A stretch of 24,070 nucleotides of DNA, taken from positions 1-24,070 of the forward strand of contig CAZBNS010000018.1 in NCBI GenBank assembly GCA_964493475.1. Reading direction: 5' to 3'. Made by a program: the position numbers and the translations under genes. The notes beneath the pieces are model-generated. The model had not been told where the DNA came from. It saw nothing but the letters and a program-made list of their open reading frames with translations, and did no database searches. Within the stretch, counting starts at the first letter, position 1, and each line of letters starts with the position of its first letter. Below are positions 1-8,020 of this stretch, piece after piece. Source of the stretch: CALXSC01 sp964493475. Lineage in GTDB: Bacteria > Pseudomonadota > Alphaproteobacteria > Rickettsiales > UBA1997.

Positions 1-196
1 TTTCTTTAAGCTGTTTGGGAATAAGAGTATTTGTTTTTGCTGTTTGTAGGTGATGGTGATTGTCTTAAATGTGTTTTTAAGTTTTTGTTGTTAAAAATAA
101 TAATTGCTGAGAAAAACCTTGGTTATTAAATTAAATCTTTGGGATAATTAAAAATATATTGCTTATTAGATATATTTATGTCTATATTTGAATTAA
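1..196. other. Intergenic segment at left edge, no gene recognised
   Basis: No frame on either strand stays open with a plausible start or a recognisable protein. Forward frames hit stops within the first 51 bases. The best reverse frame (about 38 codons) has no ATG. A weak promoter-like pair for uppP, TTGCTT at 159-164 and TATATT at 183-188 with an 18-base spacer, is the only signal seen. Confidence 0.5.
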
Positions 197-220
197 ATGA
201 TGTGTGTAAATTGGTTTAAT

Positions 221-1018
221 ATGCCGTATGTGAAAATATTTTTATTGTCGCTAATTCAAGGCTTGACAGAATTTTTGCCAGTATCGTCGTCGGCGCATCT
301 GATTGTTTTTGGTGAGTTTTTGAGAATAAATGAAAATATTGAAATTTATCAGATTATAGTCCAGTTGGCTTCTGTGTTGGCGATGTTTATATTTTTTAGG
401 AAAAAGATTATTAAAACGGTTTTTACTTTGCATGAGGATAAAAATTCAAGGGAATTCTCTTATAAAATTGTTTTGGCTTTTATGCCTTGTGCTGTTGTTG
501 GGTTTTTGCTATATAAATATGTTAAGGCCTATCTTTATGGAAATTTGACAATTGCTGTTATGCTGATTTTGGGTGGTATTGTCTTTTTAATTTTGGATAA
601 TATGAAGTTAAAGCCGAAATGTAATGATGTTGATGAAATGACAAAATTAAGTGCTTTTAAAATAGGTATGTATCAAATACTTGCTATTGTGCCAGGTGTG
701 TCAAGGTCTGGATCAACAATAATAGGTGGATTGTTGACAAAATTATCTAGAAAAACTGCGGTTGAATTTTCGTTTTTGCTTGCTATACCAACTATATTAA
801 TTGCTACTCTGTATGATTTGTATAAAAATTTGAGTGATTTACAATTTGTAGATATAAAGCTGGCAATGTTTGCTTTTTTAACTACATTTTTAATTTCTAT
901 GCTGGTTATTAAGTGGTTTTTGGATTATATTAGTAATCATGATTTTAAATTTTTGGCTTATTATAGAATAATTTTGGGAATAGTTATTATTGTAGATATT
1001 GTTGGCAAACTTTTATAA
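221..1018 (+). CDS. uppP: Undecaprenyl-diphosphatase UppP (BacA family)
   Basis: Integral membrane enzyme that dephosphorylates undecaprenyl diphosphate to recycle the lipid carrier for peptidoglycan and other envelope polymers. With the start at 221 the protein is 265 aa, the usual family length. Both signature motifs are present: EFLPVSSSAH near residues 17-26, with the catalytic Glu and the Ser cluster, and PGVSRSG near 158-164 with the essential Arg. Hydrophobic helices alternate along the whole length. An in-frame ATG at 197 would add eight residues (MMCVNWFN) that are not family-like, so the start at 221 is preferred; neither has a clear Shine-Dalgarno. The coding strand is strongly G- and T-rich compared with the plus-strand genes at the right end. 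It stands alone, 81 bases before the next gene. Confidence 0.95.
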   Translation: MPYVKIFLLSLIQGLTEFLPVSSSAHLIVFGEFLRINENIEIYQIIVQLASVLAMFIFFRKKIIKTVFTLHEDKNSREFSYKIVLAFMPCAVVGFLLYKYVKAYLYGNLTIAVMLILGGIVFLILDNMKLKPKCNDVDEMTKLSAFKIGMYQILAIVPGVSRSGSTIIGGLLTKLSRKTAVEFSFLLAIPTILIATLYDLYKNLSDLQFVDIKLAMFAFLTTFLISMLVIKWFLDYISNHDFKFLAYYRIILGIVIIVDIVGKLL

Positions 1019-1099
1019 ATTAAGTAAATTTAGGTTATTTTATAAAAAACTTGAATATTTGGATAAATAAATATAAATATTAATTATAATAAAAAAAAT

Positions 1100-1462
1100 G
1101 TGATAGTGAAGACTATTTTATCAGATAAGAAAGAACATATAGTGCGGGATAATGAGCTAGACGATATTTTAAATGTTGAAGTTAAAAATGATGAAGATGA
1201 TGGTTTTAGTGATAATGATGATAGTGGTGATGATAAGAACAGCGGTGGTGATTCTTCAAGCTTAAGAGATAAAGATGCTGAACTTAAGAAGAAAATTAAA
1301 AGTTATCTTTCAAATGATACAAGTTTTATGATAGAGTCAAATGAAGAAGAAATAAATGAAATTATAGAAAAAATGAAACATATGGGAATTTCTAAAGATA
1401 AGGGTTTAGAGCTTCAAAAAATTAGAAGTATGAAGAAAGGTATAAGAACAATTGGTAAATAA
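1100..1462 (+). CDS. Small acidic protein of unknown function upstream of timA
   Basis: I do not recognise this 120-aa protein. It starts at a GTG at 1100 (a second GTG lies at 1106); the overlapping ATG at 1098 runs straight into a stop. There is no signal peptide or membrane segment. Residues about 24-55 form a low-complexity acidic stretch rich in Asp, Ser, Gly and Asn. The C-terminal half is charged and probably helical (Lys/Glu-rich, about 60-110) and ends basic. It lies 12 bases before the Tim44-like gene on the same strand, which suggests co-transcription and perhaps a shared role at the inner membrane, but this is inference from position. The reading frame looks coding: no internal stops and third positions biased to A/T. 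The non-ATG start lowers certainty about the exact N-terminus. Confidence 0.6.
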   Translation: MIVKTILSDKKEHIVRDNELDDILNVEVKNDEDDGFSDNDDSGDDKNSGGDSSSLRDKDAELKKKIKSYLSNDTSFMIESNEEEINEIIEKMKHMGISKDKGLELQKIRSMKKGIRTIGK

Positions 1463-1474
1463 TAAAGGATAAAT

Positions 1475-2179
1475 ATGGTTGATATATTATTTTTTTTATT
1501 GCTCACGGTTTTCTTCATTTTTAAACTAAAAAATTCATTTGGGGTTAAAAATGATGAAGATAAAAAAATACGGGATAAAACTATTGAAGAATTCCTTAAG
1601 GGAAAATATGGAGACAATACAAAAGTTGAAGTTGTGGATTACAAAAATGTTGTTGATATAACTGATAAACTTAAAAAAGTTGCTACTAAACAACCGATGG
1701 AGTCAGATTTAAAGTTCGATTTTGCTATTACGAATGCAGCTAAAGAAGAATTAGTTAAAATTAAGTTTGATGAGCAAAATTTTTTGAAAGGAGCGGAAAA
1801 TGCTGTAGAAATGATTAATGAGGCATTTTCAAATAAGGATGAGGAAACGCTTAGGTTTATGCTGGGAACAAAATTATTTATGCATTTTAAAAAGCAAATT
1901 GATGATTTAAGTTCTCAGGGAAAAACCTTAAAATCTTCATTAATTTCGGTCTTATCTAAAGAAATTACTGATATAAAATCAACTAGTAAAAATATACTAA
2001 TTGAGGTGAAATTTAAAATGGAGCAAATCAATTTTGTTGAAAATGAGAAGAAAGAGGTGATTTTGGGAAGCAAAAAGAAAATTGAAATAATACAAGAAAA
2101 TTGGATTTTTAAAAGGAATATTGAGTCTGATAAAAATTTTTGGATAGTTGAGAATATTGAAAATGTTGAAAATTCTTAA
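1475..2179 (+). CDS. Tim44-like domain membrane protein (TimA type)
   Basis: A 234-aa protein with one N-terminal membrane segment (about residues 3-17) followed by a charged linker and a C-terminal Tim44-like domain (about 90-232). This is the architecture of alphaproteobacterial TimA/Tim44-related proteins, bacterial relatives of the mitochondrial import-motor anchor. In the domain, residues near FLKGAENAVEMINEAFSNKD and the following LRFMLG-type helix fit the Tim44/Mba1-like fold. Its function in bacteria is not settled; a membrane-associated role is likely. It overlaps mltA by 17 bases, so the two are translated from one message. A timA-mltA neighbourhood is common in alphaproteobacteria, which supports both calls. 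Confidence 0.8.
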   Translation: MVDILFFLLLTVFFIFKLKNSFGVKNDEDKKIRDKTIEEFLKGKYGDNTKVEVVDYKNVVDITDKLKKVATKQPMESDLKFDFAITNAAKEELVKIKFDEQNFLKGAENAVEMINEAFSNKDEETLRFMLGTKLFMHFKKQIDDLSSQGKTLKSSLISVLSKEITDIKSTSKNILIEVKFKMEQINFVENEKKEVILGSKKKIEIIQENWIFKRNIESDKNFWIVENIENVENS

Positions 2180-3284
2180 AATTTTATTGTTATTTGTTTT
2201 ATTTTTTAATTCGGCTTATGCGGAAACAATAAAAAGTAAGAATAAATTATTTTATTTAAAAAAAGTTGAATTTTCAGATCTGGATAAATGGCAAAATGAC
2301 GATGTTTTACTTGCACTTAAGGCATTTTTAAAATCTTGTAATCAAATGGGTAAAATTAACAAAGAAAAAATTTTAAGTGAAGAATTATACGATATAAAAG
2401 TTAAAGATTTAAGAAATGTATGCGATATAGCAACTGTTGTTGCGGGCACATCTTCAGAAGATGCGAGAACATTTTTTGAATCTTGGTTCACACCATATCT
2501 CATAGTGGATAAGGAAGATGGTAAAAATGGATTATTTACAGGTTATTATGAGATAACTATAAAAGCCAGCAGAACTCCTAATGACGAATATAAATATCCA
2601 ATCTATAAAAGACCGGATGATCTGACAAATTCACCATATTATTCAAGAAAAGAAATAGAAGAGGGCGCTTTAAACGATAGACACTTTGAATTATTTTATA
2701 CTGATAGCAAAGTTGACTTAGCTTTCTTGCAAATACAAGGCTCTGGAATATTGCAATTAACAGATGGAACGACAACAAAAGTTGTTTTTAATGGTAGAAA
2801 TAATAGAGATTACACGAGCATTGGAAATATTTTAATTAGAAAAAAATATATGAAAAAGAAAGAGATCAACGCTATCTCAATAAAAGAATGGTTTAAAAAC
2901 AATTCAGATAAAATTGATGAGGTTCTAAACGAAAATGAATCATATATATTTTTCAAAGAAAGATCGGACGATTATGTTAGAGGAGCTCACGGCTCAATAT
3001 TAACTCCATTTAGAAGTATAGCAATTGATTATAGGCTTTTGCCTTATGGTTTTCCTTTTTGGATAGAAACAAAAATAGAAGAAAACAATAAAAAAACAAA
3101 TTTTGAAAGACTTGTAATTTCGCAAGATACAGGTTCTGCAATCAGAGGCGCTGTAAGGGGTGATATTTTCTTTGGCAATGACGCAAGAGCAGAAGAATTG
3201 GCTTCAAAAATGCAATTCAATGGAAAATATTATATTTTGTTGCCTAATACGATAGTTCAAAAAATTAAGCTTTCCAAAAAGTAA
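2163..3284 (+). CDS. mltA: MltA-type lytic murein transglycosylase
   Basis: Cleaves the glycan strands of peptidoglycan between MurNAc and GlcNAc with formation of a 1,6-anhydro end. Starting at the ATG at 2163 gives 373 aa with a clean Sec signal peptide: basic Lys, a Leu/Phe-rich core, and a probable cut after SAYA near residue 21. No lipobox Cys is seen, unlike E. coli MltA, so it may be soluble in the periplasm. The MltA domain includes GLFTGYYE near 128-135, and the C-terminal 3D domain has SQDTGSAIRGAVRGDIFFG, with the expected catalytic Asp in the DTGSAI and/or GDIFFG segments. A TTG start at 2148 is possible but less likely. The gene overlaps timA by 17 bases and is followed after 80 bases by xseA. 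Confidence 0.92.
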   Translation: MLKILKILLLFVLFFNSAYAETIKSKNKLFYLKKVEFSDLDKWQNDDVLLALKAFLKSCNQMGKINKEKILSEELYDIKVKDLRNVCDIATVVAGTSSEDARTFFESWFTPYLIVDKEDGKNGLFTGYYEITIKASRTPNDEYKYPIYKRPDDLTNSPYYSRKEIEEGALNDRHFELFYTDSKVDLAFLQIQGSGILQLTDGTTTKVVFNGRNNRDYTSIGNILIRKKYMKKKEINAISIKEWFKNNSDKIDEVLNENESYIFFKERSDDYVRGAHGSILTPFRSIAIDYRLLPYGFPFWIETKIEENNKKTNFERLVISQDTGSAIRGAVRGDIFFGNDARAEELASKMQFNGKYYILLPNTIVQKIKLSKK

Positions 3285-3364
3285 GTAGTGTCATATTCTT
3301 TGAATTGACTAAATAATATAAATTTATAAAATGTTAAAATATTATATTATTTAGAATTTATTTT

Positions 3365-4606
3365 GTGGCTGATTTAATAAAAGAATATACCGTATCCGAA
3401 ATAGTTCGTGGCATTAAAACGACTTTAGAAAAAGAGTATTTCTATATAAAAATTAGAGGGGAAATTAGCAATTACAAAAAACATCCAAGCGGGCATTCTT
3501 ACTTTTCATTAAAGGATGATGATTCCATGATTAATGCGGTAATGTTTAAGCAATTTGGAGATTATTGCGGCTTTGAATTAGATAATGGTTTAGAGGTAAT
3601 AGCTTCAGGAAGGCTAAGTATTTATAAGGAAAGGTCTAATTATCAGATTATCGTTGAAACTATTCAGGTGAGTGGGGAAGGAGTTTTATTAAAATTAATT
3701 CAAGAAAGAAAAGATAAACTTGCCAAAGAAGGTTTATTTGATATTTCAAGAAAAAAAACAATACCCAAATTTCCTAAAAGCGTTGGATTAATCACAGCAG
3801 AAAGTGGAGCAGCACTGCAAGATATATTAAGCAGACTTAAAAATAGAACCCCTATTTCATTAATGCTATATTCTGTTTTAATGCAAGGAAAGGATGCTCC
3901 AAACGAAATTATAAGCGCCATTAAATACTTTAATACACAACAAAAAAAGCCAAATGTTATTGTGATTACAAGAGGCGGCGGTTCCCTTGAAGATTTAATG
4001 GCATTTAATAATGAGGAATTAGTGAGGTGTGTTGTAAACTCAACTATTCCAATTATTTCAGCTATTGGACACGAAGTTGACTGGACTTTGGTTGACTACG
4101 CTAGTGATTTAAGATTGCCAACACCAACATCTGTTGCTGAATATTTAACTATAAGCAAAGAGCAGGCTTTTCTTAATTTACAAAATTTAACTAAGAGATT
4201 GGTTATTGCCTTGCTTAATAATAATGTAAAAAAATTAAACAATTTGGATAAAATATTTAAATTAATTATTACTAAAAAAGTCAATAGATTTAGTAAACAC
4301 AATATTTTGTTGAATACTATCAATATTAAGCTTAAAAATATTTTTAGAATAGTTGTTGAAAAGCATAAAAGAAAAAAATTGATATTAAATAATATAAATA
4401 TCAATAAAATCATTCAATTAAAATTAATTAAGCTTTCCAGCAGACTTGGCATTGCAGAGTTAAGATTAAAAAATTATTTTAACAAATATCCAATTTTGAA
4501 AGACTCATCAAATAATATTATCAAACTTAAATCTAATACTAAAGTTGAAGAAGATTATATTTTAGAATTTCCAGATGGAATTGTAAAAATCAAAATAATT
4601 AAGTAA
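3365..4606 (+). CDS. xseA: Exodeoxyribonuclease VII large subunit
   Basis: Large subunit of exonuclease VII, which degrades single-stranded DNA to oligonucleotides and works in mismatch repair and clearance of damaged DNA together with XseB (not in this window). The protein is 413 aa, slightly shorter than the usual 440-450. It has an N-terminal OB-fold (about 8-105, containing HPSGHSYFSLKD) and the catalytic domain with GLITAESGAALQDI (141-154), the ITRGGGSLEDLMAFNNE segment (201-217), and AIGHEVDWTLVDY followed by ADLR-type and PTPTSVAE motifs (233-259). The Lys/Asn-rich C-terminal third should form the long coiled coil that binds XseB. The start is GTG at 3365, with no closer ATG. The stop lies nine bases from the stop of the convergent XRE gene. 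Confidence 0.95.
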   Translation: MADLIKEYTVSEIVRGIKTTLEKEYFYIKIRGEISNYKKHPSGHSYFSLKDDDSMINAVMFKQFGDYCGFELDNGLEVIASGRLSIYKERSNYQIIVETIQVSGEGVLLKLIQERKDKLAKEGLFDISRKKTIPKFPKSVGLITAESGAALQDILSRLKNRTPISLMLYSVLMQGKDAPNEIISAIKYFNTQQKKPNVIVITRGGGSLEDLMAFNNEELVRCVVNSTIPIISAIGHEVDWTLVDYASDLRLPTPTSVAEYLTISKEQAFLNLQNLTKRLVIALLNNNVKKLNNLDKIFKLIITKKVNRFSKHNILLNTINIKLKNIFRIVVEKHKRKKLILNNININKIIQLKLIKLSSRLGIAELRLKNYFNKYPILKDSSNNIIKLKSNTKVEEDYILEFPDGIVKIKIIK

Positions 4607-4615
4607 AATTTATCA

Positions 4616-4951
4616 CTATTCTGACATTTCTTTTGCTAGGGAGATAATTAAGTATTGTTTTTCATTTTTCTTAATTTTTAAAAAATATGAAATTAAAATA
4701 TCTAAATTTTCTTTCGTTGTTTTGTCTATACTTAATATTTCATTATAAAAATATGAAATATCACATTGAAATTTTCTAGAAATGATAGCTAATTTTGCAG
4801 CAGAAATTCTATTGGTTCCCTTCTCATATTTATTTAATTGCTGCTGGGTAATATCAAGTATTTTAGATAATTGTATTCTACTAAGTTGTCTTGTTTTTCT
4901 AAAGATAACTATTTTTTCTCCGATTAATTTATTTATTTCTTCTTCATTCAT
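4616..4951 (-). CDS. XRE-family HTH transcriptional regulator
   Basis: A 111-aa DNA-binding protein with an N-terminal Cro/C1-type helix-turn-helix at about residues 9-66. The recognition core reads LSRIQLSKILDITQQQLNKY followed by EKGTNRISAAKL, as expected for this fold. The C-terminal 40 residues are helical and charged and could serve dimerisation. There is no ligand or peptidase domain. Small regulators of this type are typical of Rickettsiales and also of prophages. It sits just downstream of the GTA-type tail gene on the same strand but has its own promoter between the two, in which repeated and inverted sequences suggest autoregulation. Targets other than itself cannot be read from the sequence. 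Confidence 0.88.
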   Translation of the reverse strand: MNEEEINKLIGEKIVIFRKTRQLSRIQLSKILDITQQQLNKYEKGTNRISAAKLAIISRKFQCDISYFYNEILSIDKTTKENLDILISYFLKIKKNEKQYLIISLAKEMSE

Positions 4952-4959
4952 TTAAGAAA

Positions 4960-5024
4960 GTAAATTAATAATTATACCTTGCTACCATTATATATTAATG
5001 TAATTAATTTACAATTAATAATTG
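4960..5024. promoter_or_regulatory. Candidate XRE operator: paired repeats around the promoter
   Basis: The 11-mer AATTAATAATT occurs twice, at 4963-4973 and 5013-5023, 50 bases apart. A perfect 10-bp inverted repeat, GTAAATTAAT at 4960-4969 and ATTAATTTAC at 5003-5012, overlaps it. The second copy is also the core of a palindrome, CAATTA-A-TAATTG, at 5012-5024. One site overlaps the predicted -35 box; the other falls just after the predicted transcription start, an arrangement typical of autorepression. The region is very AT-rich, so part of this could be chance. Confidence 0.4.
4987..5014 (-). promoter_or_regulatory. Predicted sigma70 promoter of the XRE gene
   Basis: Reading on the minus strand, TTGTAA (plus 5009-5014) is followed by a 16-base spacer and a perfect TATAAT (plus 4987-4992). 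Transcription would start near 4980, leaving a leader of about 30 bases before the ATG at 4951. Confidence 0.5.
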
Positions 5025-5046
5025 TTATATTTTGAGCGTAGTTCGT

Positions 5047-5451
5047 TTAATTTGTATTTATAATAAAATCAAATATTGCTTGGCTTTTCCAGATTGTATT
5101 ATTATTTTCAAGCGTTGTGTTAATTTCTCTAAATTTTATGTCTAAAATATCATAATTATTTGTCGTAAAATTAGAAATATTAGAAAATATTAATTTAATA
5201 TCCTCAATTAAATCTAAAATATATGAATTGCTAGTATTTTTATCAAAAACATCTATTTCTATTGAATATTTATATATTTTTTTTGAAAAAGTTGACAAGT
5301 CTTCTATTTTATTTGTTGAAACAAAAATGTATGGAAAATCTGAGTTTTTTTCAACATAGGTAAAAATACCCTTTATATTCAAAAAATTTATTCCAGTTTG
5401 TTGAATTAAGCAATTATAAATTGTTTTTTGAACTTCATTTATTATGGTCAT
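5047..5451 (-). CDS. DUF3168 / GTA gp8-like phage tail protein (orphan)
   Basis: A 134-aa protein that fits the DUF3168 family, small tail-tube completion or head-tail joining proteins found in HK97-like phages and in the alphaproteobacterial gene transfer agent (gp8). What I see: an N-terminal helix, then a FPYIFVSTN segment (about 39-47), a middle YSIEIDVFDKNTSNSY strand-turn-helix (62-77), a helix LDLIEDIKLIFSN, a YDILDIKFREINTTLE strand (99-114) and a final strand pair WKSQAIFDFII. This order and the FPY...D(V)F...W pattern match my memory of the family. No other phage or GTA structural gene is within the window. The family call rests on pattern recognition, so moderate confidence. No clear Shine-Dalgarno; the leader is an A-rich run. 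Confidence 0.62.
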   Translation of the reverse strand: MTIINEVQKTIYNCLIQQTGINFLNIKGIFTYVEKNSDFPYIFVSTNKIEDLSTFSKKIYKYSIEIDVFDKNTSNSYILDLIEDIKLIFSNISNFTTNNYDILDIKFREINTTLENNNTIWKSQAIFDFIINTN

Positions 5452-5574
5452 TTAATAGTTTTTTATTTTATTTTAATGGTTATAATATTTGTGGAAGTAC
5501 ATATCTTTCCCGTATAAAGCAATTAATTTGAATTATGCAATATGAAAAATACTACAGCATATAGAAATAATCTA

Positions 5575-5602
5575 TTGATTTTATTATTTTTGTCTGTATA
5601 TT
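5575..5602 (+). promoter_or_regulatory. Predicted sigma70 promoter of tRNA-Glu
   Basis: TTGATT at 5575-5580, a 16-base spacer and TATATT at 5597-5602. The -10 box ends 10 bases before the first base of the tRNA, the right distance for a start at or just before the tRNA. It could also supply a transcript that runs into bamA, whose ATG is 18 bases after the tRNA CCA. Confidence 0.55.
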
Positions 5603-5612
5603 TTTAAAGAAG

Positions 5613-5687
5613 GGTCCCTTCATCTAACGGTTAGGATGCCACCCTCTCACGGTGGAAATACGAGTTCAAATCTCGTAGGGATCACCA
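5613..5687 (+). tRNA. tRNA-Glu (anticodon CTC)
   Basis: A complete cloverleaf can be drawn. The acceptor stem GGTCCCT (5613-5619) pairs with AGGGATC (5677-5683), with one G-T pair. The D-arm carries the AACGGTTAGGAT segment. The anticodon stem CCACC/GGTGG encloses the loop CTCTCAC with anticodon CTC, reading GAG. The T-arm CGAG-TTCAAAT-CTCG is intact. A discriminator A at 5684 is followed by an encoded CCA at 5685-5687. The stem sequences are those of a tRNA-Glu. A TTC-anticodon partner that reads GAA must exist elsewhere in the genome. Confidence 0.95.
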
Positions 5688-5704
5688 TAATTTTTAAATA
5701 ATGT

Positions 5705-7996
5705 ATGTTAGGAAAATTTAAAATAATATTTTTCTTTTTGTTGTTTTTGTTTTTTCTAAACAATACTTTTGCTGCAGCAAGCTATATAAAATCAGTTGAA
5801 ATAATTGGAAATGAAAGAATAGATAAAGCTGTAATAAATAACTACTTAAAAATTGATGAGAGCTCTGTTTATACTACTGATAATATAAATAACTATGTTA
5901 AAATATTATATGAAACTGGTTTATTTAAGAATGTTGGAATAGAATTCCAAGATTCTAAACTAATTGTAAAAGTGGAGGAAAATCCCTTTATTACAGAAAT
6001 TGAATTTGATGGAAATAAAAAAATTGACGATAGTATTTTGCTTTCTGAGATTAGTTCAACACGAAGATCCATTTTTAACAAAAATAAATTAAGCAGTGAT
6101 GTAAAACGAATTCTTGATTTATATAGAAGGAGTGGAAGATTTTTGGCTACTGTTAATCCTCAACTTATTGAAGAAGACAGCAACAGAATTAAACTTGTTT
6201 TTAAAATTAACGAGGGAAAACCGGCTAAAATTAGAAATATATATATAATAGGTGCAAAAGTATTTAGTGAAGAAGATTTAAAATCCGAATTAAACAGTAA
6301 GGAGTCAAAAATTCTTAGATTTGGAGCTGGTGAAATCTATGATCCCGCTAGAGTTGAATTTGATAAAGAACTATTAAGAAGATTTTATTTTTCAAAAGGA
6401 TATGCTAGTTTTGAAGTTTTATCTGCTGTTGGAGAAATAGACAGGGATAATAAATGGTTTGACATTACATTTTTAATAGAGGAGGGTGCAAAATATAAAT
6501 TTGGAAATATAAAAATTACAAACAATATTAAAGATGTTAAAACTGAAACACTTGAAAAAGTCGTAAACATTAAAGAAAATAAAATTTTTAATGCGAACTT
6601 ATTAAATAATTCTGTTGATAATATAACAACGGAACTTGCTAAAGAGGGTTTTGTGTTTGTTGATGTAAAGCCTATGACTATTAAAAATGACAATGACAAA
6701 ACAGTAAGTGTTAATTTTGTAATAGACGAAAGTCCTAGAATTTATGTGGGTGAAATTAAAATTATCGGCAATACAAGAACTTACGATAATGTAATTAGAA
6801 GGGAATTAAGAATAGAAGAAGGAGATCCATTTAGTTTATCCAAGTTTAATAGATCAGTTCAAAGAATAAATAACTTAGGATACTTTGAAAGAGTCAATGT
6901 TATAAAAGAAAGAGGAGATCAGCCAAATAAATTAAATATTTTGATTGAAGTTCAAGAAAAAAAGACTGGCGAACTACAGTTTGGCATTGGCTATTCTACT
7001 ATTGACGGTGCTAATGCTACAATTGGTATAAAAGAGAAAAATCTGCTGGGCTTAGGACAAACTTTAGGTTTAAATATAATGTATGCCAAGTATACTAAAG
7101 ATATAAGTCTTTCTTATGGCAAACCATATTTTATGGGAAGAGATTTATATGCCGGTTTTAATTTATTTTATAGAAAAGATGAAGACGAATATAGTGTTGA
7201 TTATAAAGAAACAACAATTGGTGGCGGTTTAAATGCTATTTATTCAATTACAGAATATTTAGACCAAAAATTATTTTATTCATTATATAATGAAAAAATA
7301 AGTGATGTGAGCGAAGACTATAATGGCATTATAATGGCTGGAAATACCGCAACTTCATCTATTGGACAGAGCTTGTATTATGATAGAAAAAATAGTAAAT
7401 TCGACCCAACATCTGGATTTGCACTAAGTTGGACACTTGAATATGCCGGAGTTGGCGGTGATAAAAATTATTTAAAAAATACAGCAAATGCAAATCTTTA
7501 TATTCCAGTTTGGCCTTCAATCTTTACTTTAAGATTTGGTGCGAAAGGCGGTGTTGTTGATGGCGTAGGAGAAAGCGTTTCTCCAACAGATGCATTTTAC
7601 TTAGGTGGAAATAGTTTAAAAGGATTTGCTTATGGCGGCATTGGACCAAGAACAATATCAACCAGTACAGGTAATGCACTAAATGGAAGTGCGGTTGGTG
7701 GAAAAAGATATTATGTTGGAGATGCTGAAATTAAATTTCCTTTAGGATTACCAAAAGAATATGGTATATATGGTAGCTTTTTCATAAATGCAGGAACTTT
7801 AACGGGAGTTGATTCCAGTCTTACATTAGATAAAAATAAAGTTGAAGATAGCGGCTCTTTGAGATCTGCTGCAGGTTTTTCACTTTCTTGGAGATCTCCA
7901 ATAGGACCAATAAGTTTTGATTTTTCAAAAGTCTTGAGAAAAGAAGATTATGATGAAGCTCAAAATTTTGCGTTTAGCTTTGGAAGCAGTTTTTAA
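5705..7996 (+). CDS. bamA: Outer membrane protein assembly factor BamA
   Basis: Central subunit of the BAM complex, which folds and inserts beta-barrel proteins into the outer membrane. The protein is 763 aa, normal for the family. It has an N-terminal signal peptide (hydrophobic Phe/Leu core, cut near residues 23-25 at TFAA), five POTRA domains from about 25 to 420, and the bacterial surface antigen barrel from about 430 to the end. The last residue is Phe, as in typical BAM substrates. The conserved loop-6 motif, usually VRGF/Y, reads LKGF at residues 638-641, so the normally invariant Arg is Lys here. The usual alphaproteobacterial neighbours (rseP upstream; skp, lpxD downstream) are absent; instead tRNA-Glu lies directly upstream and xerD converges from the other side. 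Start at 5705: the ATG at 5701 in another frame ends after six codons. Confidence 0.96.
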   Translation: MLGKFKIIFFFLLFLFFLNNTFAAASYIKSVEIIGNERIDKAVINNYLKIDESSVYTTDNINNYVKILYETGLFKNVGIEFQDSKLIVKVEENPFITEIEFDGNKKIDDSILLSEISSTRRSIFNKNKLSSDVKRILDLYRRSGRFLATVNPQLIEEDSNRIKLVFKINEGKPAKIRNIYIIGAKVFSEEDLKSELNSKESKILRFGAGEIYDPARVEFDKELLRRFYFSKGYASFEVLSAVGEIDRDNKWFDITFLIEEGAKYKFGNIKITNNIKDVKTETLEKVVNIKENKIFNANLLNNSVDNITTELAKEGFVFVDVKPMTIKNDNDKTVSVNFVIDESPRIYVGEIKIIGNTRTYDNVIRRELRIEEGDPFSLSKFNRSVQRINNLGYFERVNVIKERGDQPNKLNILIEVQEKKTGELQFGIGYSTIDGANATIGIKEKNLLGLGQTLGLNIMYAKYTKDISLSYGKPYFMGRDLYAGFNLFYRKDEDEYSVDYKETTIGGGLNAIYSITEYLDQKLFYSLYNEKISDVSEDYNGIIMAGNTATSSIGQSLYYDRKNSKFDPTSGFALSWTLEYAGVGGDKNYLKNTANANLYIPVWPSIFTLRFGAKGGVVDGVGESVSPTDAFYLGGNSLKGFAYGGIGPRTISTSTGNALNGSAVGGKRYYVGDAEIKFPLGLPKEYGIYGSFFINAGTLTGVDSSLTLDKNKVEDSGSLRSAAGFSLSWRSPIGPISFDFSKVLRKEDYDEAQNFAFSFGSSF

Positions 7997-8020
7997 ATAA
8001 TACGAGCTCATTATAATTTG

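Noticed and set aside
3301..3345. Possible dif site (ATGTTAAAA resembles the XerD arm) between mltA and xseA
   Set aside because: The XerC arm does not match and the spacing does not fit; the region is simply AT-rich.
5513..5550. Second dif-like stretch upstream of tRNA-Glu
   Set aside because: A TTGCATAA-like arm is present on the minus strand, but the other arm differs at too many positions.
7997..8020. ATAAT/ATTAT around GAGCTC between bamA and xerD as a shared terminator
   Set aside because: Stem too short and weak, without a U-run; no support for a terminator.
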